DNA of 64,000 nt from JAQXDR01 sp038138625 (GTDB lineage: Bacteria; Pseudomonadota; Alphaproteobacteria; Rhodobacterales; Rhodobacteraceae). Positions 61,795 through 64,000 of this stretch are shown here, in pieces (position 1 is the stretch's first letter; each line of letters starts with the position of its first letter). The translations under genes and the position numbers were made by a program. The stretch lies in NCBI GenBank assembly GCA_038138625.1, contig JAYQEA010000002.1, positions 34,412 through 98,411 on the forward strand, written 5' to 3'. Below the pieces are notes generated by a model. It had not been told where the DNA came from. It saw only the letters and a list, made by a program, of their open reading frames with translations, and did not search any database.

Positions 61795-62361
61795 ATGAAT
61801 ACCAGTGTCGGAAATCTCAGAACGCTTGTTCTAAATGCAGATATGCAACCCTTGTCTTGGGCACCGTTGTCGTCCTGGACATGGCAGCAGGGCCTGGTGG
61901 CTGTGTTGCAGCAAAGGGTCATCCAGCTCAAGACATACGAAGATGTTTTTGTACATACATCCTCAAAAGCGTTTGAGGTTCCGGCGGTGGTTGCATTGAA
62001 AACCTATCGCAAACGCAAGCGTGTGGCTTTTACCCGTTTTAATGTTTTTCTCAGGGACGAATTCCGGTGCCAATATTGTGGGGCCGAAATGGCAGCCAAG
62101 GATCTAACCTTTGATCATGTGGTGCCCCGCTCTGCGGGGGGGGTCAGCCGCTGGGATAATATCGTTGCGGCCTGTGGGCGTGACAATCTGCGCAAAGGTA
62201 GCAAAACACCAAAACAAGCAGGTTTGCGGCTGATGCGAAAACCATTTGAGCCCACTCCGCGCCAGCTTGATAGTATTGCAAGACGTCTGCCTGTTGCCAA
62301 AGACGCGTTGCACCAGACGTGGCTGGATTTTCTATACTGGGACAGCGAATTGACCAAATAG
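61795..62361 (+). CDS. HNH endonuclease family protein with altered metal site
   Basis: A 188-residue protein. The N-terminal half (LVLNADMQPLSWAPLSSWTW) is typical of bacterial HNH proteins, followed by CQYCGAEMAAKDLTFDHVVP (about 85-105) with the catalytic His, and WDNIVAACGRDNLRKGSKTP. The second zinc pair is usually CxxCN in this family; here CGRDN has Asp in place of the second Cys. This may change metal binding or reflect a neutral variant. The start is ATG 61795; the open frame before it passes through the candidate RNA. Confidence 0.85.
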   Translation: MNTSVGNLRTLVLNADMQPLSWAPLSSWTWQQGLVAVLQQRVIQLKTYEDVFVHTSSKAFEVPAVVALKTYRKRKRVAFTRFNVFLRDEFRCQYCGAEMAAKDLTFDHVVPRSAGGVSRWDNIVAACGRDNLRKGSKTPKQAGLRLMRKPFEPTPRQLDSIARRLPVAKDALHQTWLDFLYWDSELTK

Positions 62362-62390
62362 TGCGCGCGCCATGGTCGGGGATCACAGCT

Positions 62391-62407
62391 TTTCGGCTCG
62401 GCCGAAA
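62391..62407. repeat. Inverted repeat between convergent genes
   Basis: TTTCGGC and GCCGAAA with a three-base loop lie between the HNH stop and the end of the RND gene. There is no U-run on either strand. It may be a shared weak terminator. Confidence 0.35.
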
Positions 62408-62488
62408 TGGTGTTGACCATTCAGGCCAAGGGTACGGCGCGCGTCAGAAAGTGCGCTCACGCTACCAAACCACGGTTTGATCTGATGG

Positions 62489-64000
62489 TTATTCTGCCGC
62501 GCGCAAGGGTATTTCGGAGGGCTGCTGAGGCTCTGGTTCCGTGTTCCACAGGATTTCGGGCGCATGCACCTCTTTTGCGGCCTGACGCAAAGCCCAGTCA
62601 TGCACCAGACGGCTGCTGCCACTGGATGATGTTCTTTGAACGAGTTCCAAAATGGCAATCAAAGCCGTCCAGAACCAGATCCTTGCGGCCAACATGGCTG
62701 GCGTGAACACCAACGTCAGCACGGTCGAGATCCCGAGACCAAAAACCACGGCCGTGGCCAGTTGTTTCCACCACAGCGCGGTTGGACTGTCGACGGTATA
62801 GCCGCCCTCGGCAAAGTTCAGACTAAGCCCAATCATCATCGGCAAAAGGCCTGCTATTGTCGTGATCGTTGTCAGGGCAACAGGGCGTATACGGGCCTGT
62901 ACGGTGCGGATGATAGCCTCGACCCTGGGCATGTAACGTGCATATTCTTGATAGGTGTCAATCAGCACGATGTTGTTGTTGACCACGATTCCCGCCAAGG
63001 CCACAATTCCAGTACCGGTCATAATAATTGAAAACGACTGTCCCATGAGGATCATCCCCCAAAGAACCCCCGCGGTGGACAGCACAACCGCCAACAGAAC
63101 AAGCGCTGCGTTGTAGATGCTGTTGAATTGGGCAAGCAGGATAATGAACATCAAACCCAAGGCGCCTAAAAATGCATTGCCCAAGAATGCTTGGCTCTCG
63201 GCTTCGTCTTCCTGATCTCCGGTCCATTCCCATTCAATACCTGCGCCAAACGGACCAGTTTCCAGCCATTTTGTCAGGGCGGATATACGTTCGTTGGGAG
63301 TGAGCGGCAGTAAATATCCGTCATTTTCCTCAAGCATCGATCGTAACAGGTCAATCGAAAAACGCTCGTCGAGCCAGAGCACCTCAAAACGGGCGCCATC
63401 CGGGCCCGTTACCTGTTGAATGGTTGATCCGGGCAGAGGGTCTTCGCGTAAGACGGCGGCTGTGATGGTTTCTCCGTTCGTCACGTGCTGCCATAATTGG
63501 GTGCCTGTTTCGACCCCAGCCTTTACGTCAAAGTACCGGGTCTGCCCCACGCGATCGATCTGGGCCAGCTTTGCAACCGGCGTGCGCGTTATGAAATTGG
63601 CCAAGGGTATCAAGCCGTCGGGTGTCCGCACCTTAAGCGTGTCAAGGGTCGACAAAACGCGATACTCTTCGGGAAGCCGGACGCGGATTTCGATTTCCTC
63701 ATCGCCGTTGGTGGGTGTGTAGGTATCGAGCAGGATGCCGCGTGTGATCAACTGCACCATGGCCCCGACAGTGGCCACATCCGCGCCATACCGCCCTGCT
63801 TTTTCAACGTCTACGTCGATCTGCCAATCGATACCAGGCAAAGGCAGCGTATCTTCGACAAGCGTAAGCCCAGGAAGTGTATCAAAGGTTGCGCGTGCTG
63901 TGCGTGTTGCGTCCAGCAAATCCTGCCAGTTGTCGCCCTTGAGCCTCAGATGCACAGGCTTGGCCGATGCAGGGCCGCGCGATAATTCCAACACCTCGGT
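62489..64000 (-). CDS. RND-family efflux transporter permease, C-terminal part
   Basis: The gene runs out of the window, so its start is missing; about 503 codons are present. It has the second periplasmic loop, then hydrophobic segments with NNIVLIDTYQEYARYMPRVE and RPVALTTITTIAGLLPMMIG, which mark the C-terminal half of AcrB/CzcA-type proton-driven pumps. It ends in a hydrophilic tail after the last membrane helix (EVHAPEILWNTEPEPQQPSE). The substrate cannot be told; the form is nearer to the multidrug/hydrophobe group than to heavy-metal pumps, but that is uncertain. Adaptor genes would be upstream, outside the window. Confidence 0.9.
   Translation of the reverse strand, partial: TEVLELSRGPASAKPVHLRLKGDNWQDLLDATRTARATFDTLPGLTLVEDTLPLPGIDWQIDVDVEKAGRYGADVATVGAMVQLITRGILLDTYTPTNGDEEIEIRVRLPEEYRVLSTLDTLKVRTPDGLIPLANFITRTPVAKLAQIDRVGQTRYFDVKAGVETGTQLWQHVTNGETITAAVLREDPLPGSTIQQVTGPDGARFEVLWLDERFSIDLLRSMLEENDGYLLPLTPNERISALTKWLETGPFGAGIEWEWTGDQEDEAESQAFLGNAFLGALGLMFIILLAQFNSIYNAALVLLAVVLSTAGVLWGMILMGQSFSIIMTGTGIVALAGIVVNNNIVLIDTYQEYARYMPRVEAIIRTVQARIRPVALTTITTIAGLLPMMIGLSLNFAEGGYTVDSPTALWWKQLATAVVFGLGISTVLTLVFTPAMLAARIWFWTALIAILELVQRTSSSGSSRLVHDWALRQAAKEVHAPEILWNTEPEPQQPSEIPLRAAE

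Noticed and set aside
1..64000. tRNA or rRNA genes
   Set aside because: No cloverleaf with GGTTCGAATCC-type arms or rRNA-like stretch was seen on either strand by eye.

Overview
The window looks like a contig or scaffold piece from an alphaproteobacterium of the order Rhodobacterales (Roseobacter-type). Support comes from the protein style throughout, an infC that starts at ATC, a DksA with a reduced cysteine set, an assimilatory sulfate module with DUF2849 and DUF934 proteins, and sugar ABC transporters with LacI-type regulators. Three runs of N (15840-15939, 29946-29955, 37054-37063) show that it is a draft assembly. This is a reading of the sequence by eye; no database search was run.

Layout. 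1-8093 is the first half of the division and cell-wall (dcw) cluster, rsmH-ftsL-ftsI-murE-murF-mraY-murD, tightly packed on the plus strand. It stops at murD, where a convergent flavoprotein gene begins. 8096-18750 holds mostly housekeeping genes: a YhiN-type flavoprotein, a 2Fe-2S/ASKHA corrinoid-activation-type protein, a MoxR ATPase, dksA, a FAD monooxygenase, exonuclease III, an IscA-type Fe-S carrier and a dGTPase homologue. Among them lies a two-gene unit (15556-17157): a protein built from identical 20-residue repeats, preceded by very AT-rich DNA, and an unrecognised 358-residue protein.

19-43 kb is a carbohydrate catabolic region. A long minus-strand operon (31495 down to 20206) encodes a sugar-binding protein, a small membrane protein, two permeases, an ATPase, a GH2 beta-mannosidase-like enzyme, a TIM-barrel isomerase, a Gfo/Idh/MocA dehydrogenase and a GH3 beta-glucosidase. 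LacI-type regulators lie at both ends, and paired operator-like palindromes precede the binding-protein gene. A second isomerase/dehydrogenase pair follows. After about 2.2 kb of decayed DNA (IS5-like and maf-like remnants plus an assembly gap) comes an inositol unit: LacI regulator, dehydrogenase, iolE, iolC, iolB and an iolJ-type aldolase, with a palindromic operator between iolE and iolC.

42.9-48.4 kb is a minus-strand run of two glycosyltransferases, a sulfotransferase-like protein and an FkbM methyltransferase ending in pyrC. 48.6-52.8 kb is a CoxD/CoxE/XdhC/MoeA-like accessory set without a molybdenum hydroxylase in the window. Then come infC, an unrecognised membrane-anchored protein, and the sulfite/APS reduction operon (cobA, DUF2849, sulfite reductase, APS reductase, DUF934, ferredoxin-NADP reductase) with a divergent AsnC/Lrp regulator. 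The end carries a cytochrome P450, a candidate structured RNA resembling 6S RNA, an HNH endonuclease with an altered metal site, and the C-terminal part of an RND efflux transporter.
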